From M3007 sp046160345 (GTDB lineage Bacteria > Bacteroidota > Bacteroidia > Chitinophagales > Saprospiraceae): 64,000 nucleotides of DNA. Under the pieces are notes generated by a model. The model was not told the origin of the DNA, searched no databases, and saw nothing but the letters and a program-made list of their open reading frames with translations. Below are positions 18,637 through 27,875 of the stretch, in pieces; positions within the stretch are counted from its first letter, which is position 1; the number at the start of each line of letters is the position of its first letter. Position numbers and translations under genes: made by a program. The stretch lies in assembly GCA_046160345.1 (NCBI GenBank), contig JBJXGO010000027.1, positions 34,746-98,745 of the forward strand, read 5' to 3'.

Positions 18637-18784
18637 CTGCCCCTACCCATCGCCTCTATGTTTTGTAGTAAGGTGGTTGAAGAATGAATCAATGATCATT
18701 CGCATTTTTGTTTACCGCCAGTCTATGTGTGGGGGGCATCATTCATCACCCGCCAGTCTAAAGGCAGGCTAATTTATTCCTATT

Positions 18785-19264
18785 ATGTCAAATTACACAT
18801 ACCTGACACAGGGTGGTTACGACAAACTAAAAGCAGAACTGGAAGAACTAAAAACCAAAGGCAGGCAAGAAGCAGCAATTGCCATTGCCGAAGCACGCGC
18901 CCAAGGCGATCTTTCAGAAAATGCTGAATACGATGCTGCGAAAAATGCTCAAGGACTGCTGGAGCTTAAAATAAATGAATTGGAAACCATCTTTTCCACA
19001 GCTCGCATCATTGATGAAAGCTTGTTGGACGATTCCAAGGTTGCCATTCTTTCCAATGTCACCATCAAAAACCTTAAAACCGGCAAAAACATGACCTATA
19101 AACTGGTGTCAGAAACAGAAGCCGATGCAAAGCAGATGAAAATATCGGTCACTTCGCCCATTGGGCACGGACTGCTGGGCAAAACTAAAGGCGAGATCGC
19201 AAGGGTGGAAACCCCCGGAGGTGCCATGGAATTCGAAGTGGTGGACATCACTATTGGAGGTTAA
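18785..19264 (+). CDS. greA: Transcription elongation factor GreA
   Basis: 159 residues, the standard GreA length. The N-terminal coiled-coil opens YLTQGGYDKLKAELEELKTK and carries the conserved acidic tip GDLSENAEYDAAKNAQ (~residues 41-56), which delivers Mg2+ into the RNA polymerase secondary channel. The C-terminal FKBP-like domain includes SPIGHGLLGKTKGEIA and ends FEVVDITIG. It rescues backtracked RNA polymerase by stimulating transcript cleavage. The ATG at 18785 fits the family start. A promoter followed immediately by a terminator-like hairpin sits 150-240 bases upstream, which may allow GreA-sensitive attenuation. Confidence 0.97.
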   Translation: MSNYTYLTQGGYDKLKAELEELKTKGRQEAAIAIAEARAQGDLSENAEYDAAKNAQGLLELKINELETIFSTARIIDESLLDDSKVAILSNVTIKNLKTGKNMTYKLVSETEADAKQMKISVTSPIGHGLLGKTKGEIARVETPGGAMEFEVVDITIGG

Positions 19265-19297
19265 GACGCCTCAATTACCTTTATTGAATTACTTTCG

Positions 19298-19331
19298 AAT
19301 CGCCGAGGCTCCAACATGAACCTCGGCGATT
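19298..19331 (+). terminator. Hairpin after greA
   Basis: Perfect 11-bp inverted repeat AATCGCCGAGG / CCTCGGCGATT (19298-19308 and 19321-19331) with a 12-base loop, 33 bases after the greA stop. It is followed by TTACTTTT, a weak T-run. Confidence 0.6.
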
Positions 19332-19339
19332 TACTTTTG
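19332..19339 (+). promoter_or_regulatory. -7 element abutting the thioesterase start
   Basis: TACTTTTG matches TAnnTTTG and ends 5 bases before the ATG at 19345, predicting an almost leaderless mRNA. No -33 TTTG is present because the greA hairpin occupies that position. Confidence 0.35.
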
Positions 19340-19344
19340 CACTA

Positions 19345-19749
19345 ATGTCGCCACTCGAAATATTCCATAAAATGTACGACAAGGACCCGTTCAGCAAATG
19401 GCTGGGCGCGGAACTCCTGTCGATCGGAGAGGGTACTTGCACACTCCGCATGACCGTCCGGGCCGAAATGCTCAACGGATTCGGAGTAGCACACGGGGGT
19501 ATCACCTTTGCCCTGGCAGATAGCGCTTTCGCATTTGCCTGCAACTCTCGTGGACGGCACACGGTTTCCATTCATTGTACAGTAGAACACGTAGCTCCGG
19601 TCTTTGAAGGCGATGTGCTCACTGCCGAGGCACGGGAAGAGAATCTTGGAAAATCTATTTCAAATTACGCCATCTCAGTCACCAAACAAGACGGTTCGCC
19701 AGTGGCTTTCTTTCGGGGTGTTGCATATAGGAAGCATCAGGAGTGGTAA
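19345..19749 (+). CDS. PaaI-like hotdog-fold acyl-CoA thioesterase
   Basis: 134 residues, a single hotdog domain. The motif NGFGVAHGGITFALADSAFAFACN has the HGG and downstream Asp/Ser pattern of PaaI-type thioesterases, and RHTVSIHCTVEHVAPVFEGDVL is the second conserved strand. PaaI hydrolyses hydroxyphenylacetyl-CoA and related CoA thioesters, usually as a tetramer. No other phenylacetate genes are nearby, so the substrate here is open. It is cytoplasmic, with no signal peptide. Confidence 0.88.
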   Translation: MSPLEIFHKMYDKDPFSKWLGAELLSIGEGTCTLRMTVRAEMLNGFGVAHGGITFALADSAFAFACNSRGRHTVSIHCTVEHVAPVFEGDVLTAEAREENLGKSISNYAISVTKQDGSPVAFFRGVAYRKHQEW

Positions 19750-19756
19750 ACCTCGG

Positions 19757-19772
19757 AGGTCTACGTAGACCT
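19757..19772. repeat. 16-bp palindrome between convergent genes
   Basis: AGGTCTACGTAGACCT is a perfect palindrome lying in the 42-base gap between the convergent thioesterase and CotH-protein genes. GGAGGTCTAC recurs partly just after it. It may act as a bidirectional transcript end. Confidence 0.5.
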
Positions 19773-19791
19773 TGGAGGTCTACCATACAAC

Positions 19792-22700
19792 TTACCGATT
19801 CAATAGCACTTTTTGACGCGTAATCCGCCCCTGCTTCGATTCCGCTTCCAGTAAATAAACCCCAGGGGTTAAATTGCTTACGTTGAAAAAGCCCGCCACT
19901 TCATCTACGGACTCCTCCGAATATTTGGACGACAATATTTCCCGACCAAAAATATCCAGAAGCCTGATAGTAGCCGGGCCATTTGCTTCGAACTTGAAGT
20001 ACAGGTTTCCCTTTACTGGATTGGGCCAAACCCGGAGCGTATGGAGAATGTCAATTTGTTCCTCGGTGCCAACACTTCCGCAATTTGGGTCATATTCCTG
20101 GCCGGGTGAGCCACCCAGACACCCCGCAAACCAATTTTCCACGGCATTCAAATTGGCATCAATGCTTTCATTTTCAAGCGTGTAGCCATTGCCGTCCGGT
20201 CCATCTGGCCAAGGCTCGGCATCATCAAAACACAGACTAAGGTAAAGTCGACCATCCAGAGCGTACAACTGCACCATATCGCCATTGCCGTTCAGTCCAA
20301 AGCCAAGCGGTCCGGTTTTGTTACTTATATTGGGAAATTGTATGCTGAATTTTGCTTCGTCCTGCACAAAAACGTGATAGCCATTTGGGGGCAAGATCGT
20401 CCCCAGCGGGATTTCAAAAGAATTTCCGTTGCCATCCCTGATTTCCCACCCGGCAAGATCTAAGGGGGCATTGGTCCGATTGAAGAGTTCGATCCAATCA
20501 CCTGCATCTGCATTCGTTGCCGAATTGTAGTTTATTTCCGTGACGGTGGGCACTTCCAAACAGGCTGAATATGTTGCCCCGGGAGAACCTCCAACGCAAC
20601 CCGCAAACCAGGATTCAGGCAAGTTCGGAACCATGCCGGTATCGGCACGCTCCAGGGTTCCGCCAAATCCATCGGCGGTACAAGGCCAGGGCTTTGTATC
20701 CTTGAAAACGAAAGCTTCCAGTTCGGTGCCGTTTCGGTCAAACAAATGCAATTCATCTCCTTCGTTGTCGAGATTGAAAGGCAAAGCCACATTCAACACA
20801 TTGCTTACAACCGGATTTTCAGCCATAAACCGGGAGAGATTTTCGGCTAAAACCAAATGTCCGTTGGGCGGCAAAGTTGTTCCGGTAGGCAAAACGAATT
20901 GGTGGTACCAATCCTTGTCGCGCAGGCTAAAGTCTGAAAGGTCGAGTAAAGAACTGCCTTCGTTCCGAATCTCCAGCCAGTCGCCCGCATTGCGCGTGGG
21001 GTCTGAATTGTAGTTTATCTCGCTGATCTTCAAGGCAATATTCTGCGATGTGCCTACGAAATTTGCGGTAAAGCTGGTATTTGCCGGAACATCAGCAGTA
21101 AAACTTTGCCCGGCCAAGTTCCCGATATTCGGGTTGGCTGACCAACTCGTGAAGGCATAGCCGGGGTTTGGGATCGCTGTTACGGTCACAGCATTGCCGT
21201 GGAAATAAATGCCGGTCCAGGGAAGATCTTGCGGCACTACGGTGGAGATTTTGATGGTGCCGGCACCCAGTGGATTTGCCTGCAAAGTGATGCTTACCTC
21301 CTGGTCAAGTTGAAAATTGTCAACAATGTGCTGGCGCTGATTGGCAGGTCTCTGGGAATAAAAGTCTTTGAGCCCCTGCACGGCATTGCTCCAATGGTTG
21401 AGATCGCCGGTACCCCATCGCTGGTTGTGGCGGTTTATCTCGGGACCCAATTCAGCAGCATTGGTGTTGACCAAAGCGTGGGCGCGGGCAGGTAAAAAAG
21501 AAGTGTTCATCAAATCTGCAAACCGATTGATGAAGTAGCGGCGGTATTCGGTGTTGTCGAGCAAACTGCGTAGCATTTTCCCGTAGCGTGAGTTGTTTCC
21601 AAGGGTAGTGCCCAAAACATCACAACCCGCACATCCTGATGCATTGCCTGAAGAGTACGATACATCCCAGAGGATAAATTTCCAGGGGGCATTTTTTTCT
21701 GTTTTAAACAGGCGTATGTTGTTGTAATAATCTTGAAGCCAATCGGTGCTGGCTACAAAGACCTCGGTGATGATATAATCAGCAAAATTGTCTAGATCAA
21801 GCAGTTGTGAAGCCTTTTGAAAATTTGCCGCAACACTCAGGTCATTGTTTGATATGAAGTTGGACATAGATTCAAAATCATCAATTGTCCCTGTTTCGGC
21901 TTCGTCCAGGGTGGTGCCAGCATTCAGGTTAAAATAGGTTTTTACCATGTTCACCGAGTCAGGGTCTGCCCCATAATTGTCTCTAACAAAATAATTATCC
22001 AAGCGCTCCCGGGCGACGTAGTGACCCCAGTATTGACCGTTGATGAAACCAATTACGTTTTGGTACGATGCCCGCCCCGCGTGGGTAGGCGCAGCCAATT
22101 CATTCACGATCCGGTCGCGCATTCGGGCACTGGTCCAGTCGTCATCTTCATTTCTGATGCGGAATGAGCGGTATTTTTCTATCGGTTTGTCTGGCGAAAA
22201 AAGAGGGTACTCGATCTCGCCCAGAGAGCCGTAATCCTCATCTGTGTCGAACTGAAGACTTTTTTGTGGGAAACCCACGGACCAGTTGCCCACTACATAG
22301 CCTGCAAACTCCCCCTCGAATTGTTTTTGTTTGTTTTTGTCAAAATATTGCAGGCTCACCACACCCTTGCGGGAATAGTTGTCATAAACTTCAGTAAAAT
22401 CCTGGGGCGAAATGGTGACCGAAACGACCGGAAGCGTTACATCCTCATTGATAAAATAAGTAGCCGTCTCTGTTGCGCTGGGCAATTTGAAGGCCTCGAA
22501 CGCTCTGGCGCGAAGCACTGTGTTTTGGCTCGCGACAATTGGGGCAGTATAGAGTGTGGAGCTGGTGTTTGGCACGCTTCCATCGATGGTATAGCGGATC
22601 TCGCCAACGCCCGTGATGCCCACATTTTGGTTTCCCGAATAAAAACCCGCCGAAAGTGTGAAGGAAGGCATTTCAGCATAACTGTTCTGACAATCAAAGC

Positions 22701-23781
22701 CGTTGGCCGTGGTTGGCGTTGGCGTTGCGGTTGTACACCAATCGCCCTCGTCGTTGATGCGCATCAAGCTGTGGCCAGGCTGAAGTTGTACCATGGAAAC
22801 AGAATCTACCAGATTCCCTAACTCGTCGAAGAGTACAATTTTTTCTGAAAAATTGATTTTAAAATCAGTGTGCAGATTTCCATTGAAACCGTTACCAGGG
22901 TTGAACCACGGAGGCGTTGGGCCATATAATTGTGCGGAAGTCCCAATGCCAAAATGCAGCCATGTGCGGGCTGAAAGATCGCTGGAGTTGGTGGCAGTAT
23001 TGTGTATTTCTACGGCCAATACGTTTTGTCCCTGTTGTAGTAACACAGCCAATGCTGCCTGGTCCAGGGTAAATGCCTCAGGAAGCGCAGCGTTGTTGTA
23101 AAAAGTAGCCTCATGTTCGCCAACCAGGGTATTCCAATTTGGCTGACCGCTTACGGTGCTGCTGCGGGCTATTTCCTGCCCGTTGAGGTATGCGATGAAG
23201 CCGTCGTCATAATCCATGCTGAGCACTGCGCGAATGATTTGGCTCAAATCTGGCACATCGAAAATTCGGCGGTAGTAAACCGAAAGTGTGCCATTTGGCA
23301 CTACGGTGCCGTCGTCGCCATCGGCATAGCCAAAACCGCCCGGTCCACTGGCCCAGGCTGAATCATCGAATCCAAGGGTGTTCCAATCAGCGGGCGGATT
23401 GCTGGTGCCGATTCGGTAGCGCCAAGTGTTGCCTTCGTAAACGGCTGTTTCCCAATGATCTATACTACCTGGCGGCACCATAGAAGAGCCTCGGTTTTTG
23501 CCGGAGGCGAACACCAGTAGTCGCTCACCGGGGTCCAGGCTTAGCTCTGGCAGCAGCCATCGCTGGGCTTTCGACCCATCGCTGAGACCCCATCCAAGGA
23601 AATTGGTTGCTTGAGTCCCACCGTTCCTGATCTCAATCCAGTCGGGCCGGTCGCCATCTTCGTCCTGGATCTGTCCCGTGTTGGTAGGGGCGATTTCGGT
23701 GAGGCGAATTTGTGCGGATAAGGAGCATGTGAAGCTCAGCGCGAGGAGTATGAGTGTGTGTTGTATGAATACCTTTTTCAT
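19792..23781 (-). CDS. CotH-kinase / lamin-tail-domain surface protein with T9SS sorting domain
   Basis: 1329 residues with a signal peptide (MKKVFIQHTLILLALSFTCSLSAQ). Domains in order: a lamin-tail domain (~25-80, DRPDWIEIRNGG); a CBM-like beta region (~100-300); a chitobiase C-terminal-type Ig domain (IRYTIDGSVPNTSSTLY); a CotH-kinase-like region (~440-790, with MRDRIVNELAAPTHAGRASY and WGHYVARERLDNYF); an InlB/Big-type repeat (TAIPNPGYAFTSWSANP); two more lamin-tail domains; and a T9SS type A domain (VWPNPVKGNLYFKF to the end). CotH proteins can phosphorylate secreted proteins, but activity here is unproven. Probably a surface-anchored adhesin or modifying enzyme. Confidence 0.88.
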   Translation of the reverse strand: MKKVFIQHTLILLALSFTCSLSAQIRLTEIAPTNTGQIQDEDGDRPDWIEIRNGGTQATNFLGWGLSDGSKAQRWLLPELSLDPGERLLVFASGKNRGSSMVPPGSIDHWETAVYEGNTWRYRIGTSNPPADWNTLGFDDSAWASGPGGFGYADGDDGTVVPNGTLSVYYRRIFDVPDLSQIIRAVLSMDYDDGFIAYLNGQEIARSSTVSGQPNWNTLVGEHEATFYNNAALPEAFTLDQAALAVLLQQGQNVLAVEIHNTATNSSDLSARTWLHFGIGTSAQLYGPTPPWFNPGNGFNGNLHTDFKINFSEKIVLFDELGNLVDSVSMVQLQPGHSLMRINDEGDWCTTATPTPTTANGFDCQNSYAEMPSFTLSAGFYSGNQNVGITGVGEIRYTIDGSVPNTSSTLYTAPIVASQNTVLRARAFEAFKLPSATETATYFINEDVTLPVVSVTISPQDFTEVYDNYSRKGVVSLQYFDKNKQKQFEGEFAGYVVGNWSVGFPQKSLQFDTDEDYGSLGEIEYPLFSPDKPIEKYRSFRIRNEDDDWTSARMRDRIVNELAAPTHAGRASYQNVIGFINGQYWGHYVARERLDNYFVRDNYGADPDSVNMVKTYFNLNAGTTLDEAETGTIDDFESMSNFISNNDLSVAANFQKASQLLDLDNFADYIITEVFVASTDWLQDYYNNIRLFKTEKNAPWKFILWDVSYSSGNASGCAGCDVLGTTLGNNSRYGKMLRSLLDNTEYRRYFINRFADLMNTSFLPARAHALVNTNAAELGPEINRHNQRWGTGDLNHWSNAVQGLKDFYSQRPANQRQHIVDNFQLDQEVSITLQANPLGAGTIKISTVVPQDLPWTGIYFHGNAVTVTAIPNPGYAFTSWSANPNIGNLAGQSFTADVPANTSFTANFVGTSQNIALKISEINYNSDPTRNAGDWLEIRNEGSSLLDLSDFSLRDKDWYHQFVLPTGTTLPPNGHLVLAENLSRFMAENPVVSNVLNVALPFNLDNEGDELHLFDRNGTELEAFVFKDTKPWPCTADGFGGTLERADTGMVPNLPESWFAGCVGGSPGATYSACLEVPTVTEINYNSATNADAGDWIELFNRTNAPLDLAGWEIRDGNGNSFEIPLGTILPPNGYHVFVQDEAKFSIQFPNISNKTGPLGFGLNGNGDMVQLYALDGRLYLSLCFDDAEPWPDGPDGNGYTLENESIDANLNAVENWFAGCLGGSPGQEYDPNCGSVGTEEQIDILHTLRVWPNPVKGNLYFKFEANGPATIRLLDIFGREILSSKYSEESVDEVAGFFNVSNLTPGVYLLEAESKQGRITRQKVLLNR

Positions 23782-23940
23782 GATAAACGGCGGTGCTATT
23801 TGTTGGGGCTAATATACGCTGGACCTTTGTGGTGGAGTCTCTTAAATGGTGGTGTTTCTTAAGTGGTATGGTCTTTTAGGCCATAGGGACAAGGGGCGTT
23901 TATGCCTCTAAGTATGCGTTTCTGTACCATTTTTCCCGGT

Positions 23941-24029
23941 AGTGAGGGCCTGCGTTCGGGTAAGTATCCCGGAACTCCGTTCCGGGAGTTTCGTCCCCGG
24001 AACGGAGTTCCGGGGTACATGCCCTCACT
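23941..24029. repeat. Composite inverted-repeat element, copy 1
   Basis: The outer arms AGTGAGGGC (23941-23949) and GCCCTCACT (24021-24029) are perfect inverted copies. Inside are GGAACTCCGTTCC and its reverse complement GGAACGGAGTTCC, each itself a near-palindrome. The right outer arm overlaps the stop codon end of the MazG-like gene. The inner pair recurs at 31389-31438. Confidence 0.75.
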
Positions 24030-24363
24030 TCAACTTCTCATTCCCAGCGTGCCTGGCTGCATCGCGGCTCGTTTTTTTGTCAAGATTTTTTTGAAGCGCC
24101 TCGGTAAGGTCAATACCCGTTTGATTGGCCAGGCAGAGGATCAGAAACAGCACGTCGGCCATTTCATCGGCGAGTTGGGCCGGGGCATCGGCGGCTAAAG
24201 CGGGGTCTTTGAACGACTGTTCACCGTAAAGCCGCGCCATGAGCCGGGCCACTTCGCCCACTTCTTCCATGAGCAGGGCGGTGTTGGTGAGCTCGGAGTA
24301 GTATCGAACACCAATGGTTTTAATCCATTGATCTACCGTAAGTTGGGCTTCTTGAATTGTCAT
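24025..24363 (-). CDS. MazG-like nucleotide pyrophosphohydrolase
   Basis: 112 residues, a single MazG-type all-alpha NTP pyrophosphatase domain. The metal-binding acidic motifs are visible as LLMEEVGEVARLMARL (EExxE type) and LADEMADVLFLILCLAN (ExxD type). Proteins of this size hydrolyse (d)NTPs to monophosphates, acting in nucleotide-pool cleaning; the preferred nucleotide is not predictable. It is cytoplasmic. It lies on the same strand as the DEAD-box helicase gene and downstream of it, with a 147-base gap. The ATG at 24363 gives MTIQEAQLTVDQWIK, the normal family start. Confidence 0.88.
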   Translation of the reverse strand: MTIQEAQLTVDQWIKTIGVRYYSELTNTALLMEEVGEVARLMARLYGEQSFKDPALAADAPAQLADEMADVLFLILCLANQTGIDLTEALQKNLDKKTSRDAARHAGNEKLK

Positions 24364-24457
24364 GATATTTCGTAGAAAGAAGACCTTGTAGATTTTTAAA
24401 ACCTATGAGGTTTGGACCCTAAAAAATTGTCAGCTCAATGCTCATCTCCGAATAATC

Positions 24458-24510
24458 GGCATTTCAGATGTCACCTGCCTCGTGCCTCGGCAGATCACAC
24501 CTGAAATGCC
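24458..24510 (-). terminator. Stem-loop directly after the helicase stop
   Basis: GGCATTTCAG (24458-24467) pairs with CTGAAATGCC (24501-24510), with an inner ACCTGCC/GGCAG pairing. It adjoins the helicase stop on the minus strand. There is no T-run, so termination is uncertain. Confidence 0.4.
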
Positions 24511-25821
24511 TCATGCCGCAGGTGCCTGCCCTCCGCCACTGCTTCTGCCACCGCCGCCGCCGTTCCGCCGCTGTCCGCCGCGATAAGGCTGTTTTTGTCC
24601 ACCTTCCTTTCGTGGTCCGCCGCCGCCACCTCTCTGGGTTGGCTGCGATCTGCCGCCGCTGCCTTGGCGCTGCGTGCGTCGCTGTTCAGGTTCTTCTGCG
24701 AGCCCGGGTGGAAGTGGCAGCCTGGGTACTTCTTTTCCGATAAGTTTTTCGATGCGCTTGAGGCGATGAAGGTCGGCGTGGTTAATGAGCGTGAGTGCAG
24801 TGCCTTTGCGTTCGGCCCGGGCGGTGCGCCCAATTCGGTGCACATAATCCTCGGCATCTCGTGGGGCTTCAAAATTGATCACCAGGTCAATCCCGTCAAT
24901 ATCAATGCCTCTGCTAAGCACATCGGTGGCTACCAGGATGTCAATTTTTTGGTTCCGATAGTCGAGCATCACTTGTTCGCGCTCGGCTTGTTCCAGGTCA
25001 CTGCTGATGCGCTCTACGGATAGATTACGGCTTTTGAGTTTTTTGTACAGCTCATTGACTGCTAGTTTGCTGGAACAAAAAATAAGGGTTCTTCCGGTCC
25101 TGTCCTTTAAGATATCCGTGATAAGTGGTATTTTTTGGCGGTCGCCTACCAGGAAAACTCCCTGGGTCACTCCTTCTGCCGGCTTTGAAAGCGCCACGCT
25201 GACAGTAGCGGGATTTTTAAGCATTGTTTTTGCCAGTTTCATGATCCCGGAGGGCATGGTGGCAGAAAAAAGCAGGCTTTGGCGCTGCGGGTTGAGCGAT
25301 TCGATGATGCGGGTGAGGTCGGGGATAAAGCCCATGTCGAGCATCCGGTCGGCCTCGTCGAGCACCAGAAAACGCAGTCGTGAGAAGTCAACATAACCCA
25401 GGCTCATGTGTGAGAGCAATCGGCCTGGTGTAGCGATCACGATGTCGGCGCCTTTTTGTAACGCATCACGGCCCTGAGCAAAATCTTTGCCACCGCCACC
25501 GCCGTAAATAGCTACCGAAGAAATGCCTGCGAAATACGAATATGCTTCAATGGCCTGGTCAATCTGCATAGCCAGTTCGCGGGTAGGCACGATGATCAGT
25601 GCTTGTGTAAAATCTGCCTCACCTGAAACCATGATCTTGTGCATGATGGGCAGCACAAAAGCAGCAGTTTTTCCAGTTCCGGTTTGTGCTGTGCCAATAA
25701 GGTCTCTGCCCTCCAGAATGAGGGGAATAGCCTTTTCTTGAATGGGGGTAGCGGTTTTGAAATTTAGGGCCTCGATGCCATCGAGAACGTCGGGGTGGAG
25801 ACCAAATTCTGAAAAATCCAA
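24511..25821 (-). CDS. DEAD-box RNA helicase (RhlE-like)
   Basis: 436 residues. The nine helicase motifs are present: Q motif (FKTATPIQEKAIP), motif I AQTGTGKT (45-52), PTRELA, GG, TPGR, VLDEADRMLDMGF, SAT, then in domain 2 FCSSKLAVNEL, DVLSRGIDI and HRIGRTAR. The C-terminal ~55 residues are a low-complexity Gly/Arg/Gln tail, typical of RhlE-type helicases of Bacteroidota and probably RNA-binding. It unwinds short RNA duplexes in ribosome assembly or RNA decay. The start ATG at 25821 gives MDFSEFGLHPDVLDGIE, the usual family opening. Confidence 0.94.
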   Translation of the reverse strand: MDFSEFGLHPDVLDGIEALNFKTATPIQEKAIPLILEGRDLIGTAQTGTGKTAAFVLPIMHKIMVSGEADFTQALIIVPTRELAMQIDQAIEAYSYFAGISSVAIYGGGGGKDFAQGRDALQKGADIVIATPGRLLSHMSLGYVDFSRLRFLVLDEADRMLDMGFIPDLTRIIESLNPQRQSLLFSATMPSGIMKLAKTMLKNPATVSVALSKPAEGVTQGVFLVGDRQKIPLITDILKDRTGRTLIFCSSKLAVNELYKKLKSRNLSVERISSDLEQAEREQVMLDYRNQKIDILVATDVLSRGIDIDGIDLVINFEAPRDAEDYVHRIGRTARAERKGTALTLINHADLHRLKRIEKLIGKEVPRLPLPPGLAEEPEQRRTQRQGSGGRSQPTQRGGGGGPRKEGGQKQPYRGGQRRNGGGGGRSSGGGQAPAA

Positions 25822-26018
25822 TGAATAAATGGTAAAAGGTGATGTTTAGACGTTTTGCTTCCGGATTTTGTCTGTCTGCCGGTAGGCTGTGCGACTAAAT
25901 TCGTGGTGCATTTGGGATTGGCCAAGGTCTATAGTTTGATCGATCAATGTCCAATAAAGCGCAAAGGTCGTGAAAATTAGGCAAAGGAACCAAAATGAAT
26001 GCCAAAACCATATTTCCG

Positions 26019-26048
26019 TTTGAATAAGCCAATCGCCGTATCTTTGTC
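26019..26048 (+). promoter_or_regulatory. Predicted promoter of the S41 peptidase gene
   Basis: TTTG (26019-26022), 18 bases, TATCTTTG (26041-26048). It ends 42 bases before the ATG at 26091. Close to the Bacteroidota consensus spacing of 19-21. Confidence 0.55.
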
Positions 26049-26090
26049 GTCCAACCCCGAATTTGAAAATCAAAGGCATACCATACATAC

Positions 26091-27713
26091 ATGAACTACA
26101 AACTTAAACTACTATTATTTTCTCCCTTCTTCGCGCTAACGCTCGTTCAGGCACAAGCCAACTACTTTGACATTGCAAAAAACATGGAGATTTTTGCCAA
26201 TGCCTATCGAGAAGTTAACCACTCCTATGTAGATGCGCTTGACCCCAACCAGGTGATGCGTCGAGGGATGGATGCAATGCTTGAAGGGCTTGATCCATTC
26301 ACCAATTATATTTCAGAAACAGATATAGAAGGATACCGAATTCAAGTAGATGGTAAATACAATGGCTTGGGAGCTACCGGCGAACGGGTGGGGGATTATG
26401 TTGTTTTGGTGGAAATTATCGAGAACAGTCCCGCTCACAAGGCGGGCTTGAAAGTTGGGGATGCTTTGGTGAGCATTGATGGCCAAGGCGCCAAAGGTCG
26501 AAGCGAACAGCAGGTGCAAGATTTCTTGCGCGGTTTCCCAGGTACAAAAACCAATTTGGTGATCAATCGCCCTGGTGAACCGAAAGAGATGAAGATCACC
26601 CTGGAACGCGGCGAGGTCAACATCCCGAACGTGCCGCACGCTGGTTTGGTGGCAGATGGTATTGGCTATGTAAACCTTACTACGTTTACTGAAAATGCCG
26701 CCCAGAACGTGGGCGATGCATTGACCAACCTCAAGCAGAAAAACCCCGGGTTGAAGGGCTTGATCCTCGACCTGCGCCATAATGGTGGTGGTCTCTTGAA
26801 CGAAGCGGTCAATCTGGTCAATATTTTTGTTCCAAAAGCTGAACTTGTGGCTAGCACCCGCGGCAAAGTGCCGGAATGGGACCTCAACCTGCGCACCCAA
26901 CATTCCCCGATAGACAAAGACATACCGGTGGTAGTTTTGATGGATAAAATGAGTGCTTCAGCGAGTGAAGTTACTGCGGGCGCTTTGCAAGATCTGGACC
27001 GTGCAGTTATCATGGGACAGCGCAGTTATGGGAAAGGCCTTGTGCAAAACACCAAAGAATTGGGCTACAATGCTCGCATCAAACTAACTACTGCGAAATA
27101 TTACGTGCCCTCCGGCCGGTGTATCCAATCGGTACGTTATAAGGATGGTGAGCCGGTGGACATTCCTGAATCGGACCGCGCCCAATTCAAAACTCGAAAT
27201 GGCCGTACGGTGCTTGACGGTGGAGGCATCAAGCCGGATGTCGTTTTGCCGCATGATACAGCGAAGGGTGTGGTAAAAGCCTTGCTTGATCAAAATATTA
27301 TCTTTGATTATGCAACCAAATTTGCCCAAACACGGTCTTCTATTGATTCGATCGAAATCTTTGAGTTCAAAGATTTTGATGATTTTTCATCATTCGTTCA
27401 ATCCAGGAACTTTGATTATCAAACCCATTCAGAAAAAAAGATGGCTGAGCTGCGCGAAACAGCTGCCCTTGAAAACTGGCTTATGGATGCGGAGCTGCAA
27501 GCTTTGGAAAGCAAAATAAAGGCAGAAAAGAAAGGAGAGATGCTTAGGGAGCGCAATCGTATTCTGCACGAAATTGAACAGGAAATAGTTGGTCGCTATT
27601 ATTTTCAACGGGGCAAAGTGCGCAAGAACCTGGTAAACGACCCGGAAGTAAAAGAGGCCATTAAATTGCTGAATGACCCTGGCAGATACAACTCGATCTT
27701 GTCCGGAAAGTAA
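26091..27713 (+). CDS. S41-family C-terminal processing peptidase (CtpA-like)
   Basis: 540 residues with a signal peptide (MNYKLKLLLFSPFFALTLVQAQ). Following a short N-terminal helical region are a PDZ domain (~85-170; NGLGATGERVGDYVVLVEI, AHKAGLKVGDALVSIDG) and the S41 catalytic core. The core contains LRHNGGGLLNEAV, the nucleophile region SASASE (Ser292 likely) and the general base Lys315 in SYGKGLVQ. It is a periplasmic serine protease that cleaves C-termini of envelope proteins. The extra ~150-residue C-terminal helical region is common in Bacteroidota members. Confidence 0.93.
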   Translation: MNYKLKLLLFSPFFALTLVQAQANYFDIAKNMEIFANAYREVNHSYVDALDPNQVMRRGMDAMLEGLDPFTNYISETDIEGYRIQVDGKYNGLGATGERVGDYVVLVEIIENSPAHKAGLKVGDALVSIDGQGAKGRSEQQVQDFLRGFPGTKTNLVINRPGEPKEMKITLERGEVNIPNVPHAGLVADGIGYVNLTTFTENAAQNVGDALTNLKQKNPGLKGLILDLRHNGGGLLNEAVNLVNIFVPKAELVASTRGKVPEWDLNLRTQHSPIDKDIPVVVLMDKMSASASEVTAGALQDLDRAVIMGQRSYGKGLVQNTKELGYNARIKLTTAKYYVPSGRCIQSVRYKDGEPVDIPESDRAQFKTRNGRTVLDGGGIKPDVVLPHDTAKGVVKALLDQNIIFDYATKFAQTRSSIDSIEIFEFKDFDDFSSFVQSRNFDYQTHSEKKMAELRETAALENWLMDAELQALESKIKAEKKGEMLRERNRILHEIEQEIVGRYYFQRGKVRKNLVNDPEVKEAIKLLNDPGRYNSILSGK

Positions 27714-27787
27714 ATTGAACAATGACCCCCAATGACTCAATGACCCCCAATTACACTTCATTCTTGTTAAGATTTCCCCAAAGTATA

Positions 27788-27816
27788 TTTGAATTAAAGC
27801 AAACCCTTTACTTTTG
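27788..27816 (+). promoter_or_regulatory. Predicted promoter of the small Cys-rich exported protein gene
   Basis: TTTG (27788-27791), 17 bases, TACTTTTG (27809-27816), 59 bases before the ATG at 27876. Spacing is slightly short of consensus. Confidence 0.45.
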
Positions 27817-27875
27817 AACTGCTTTTGAAAGCAAAAACAAATTATTTCACATTCAAAATCACATCTTTTTCGCTC

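Noticed and set aside
25846..26088. 80-codon minus-strand frame with a hydrophobic stretch between the helicase and the S41 peptidase
   Set aside because: It overlaps the predicted S41 peptidase promoter and has no recognised motif; the hydrophobic run alone is weak support.
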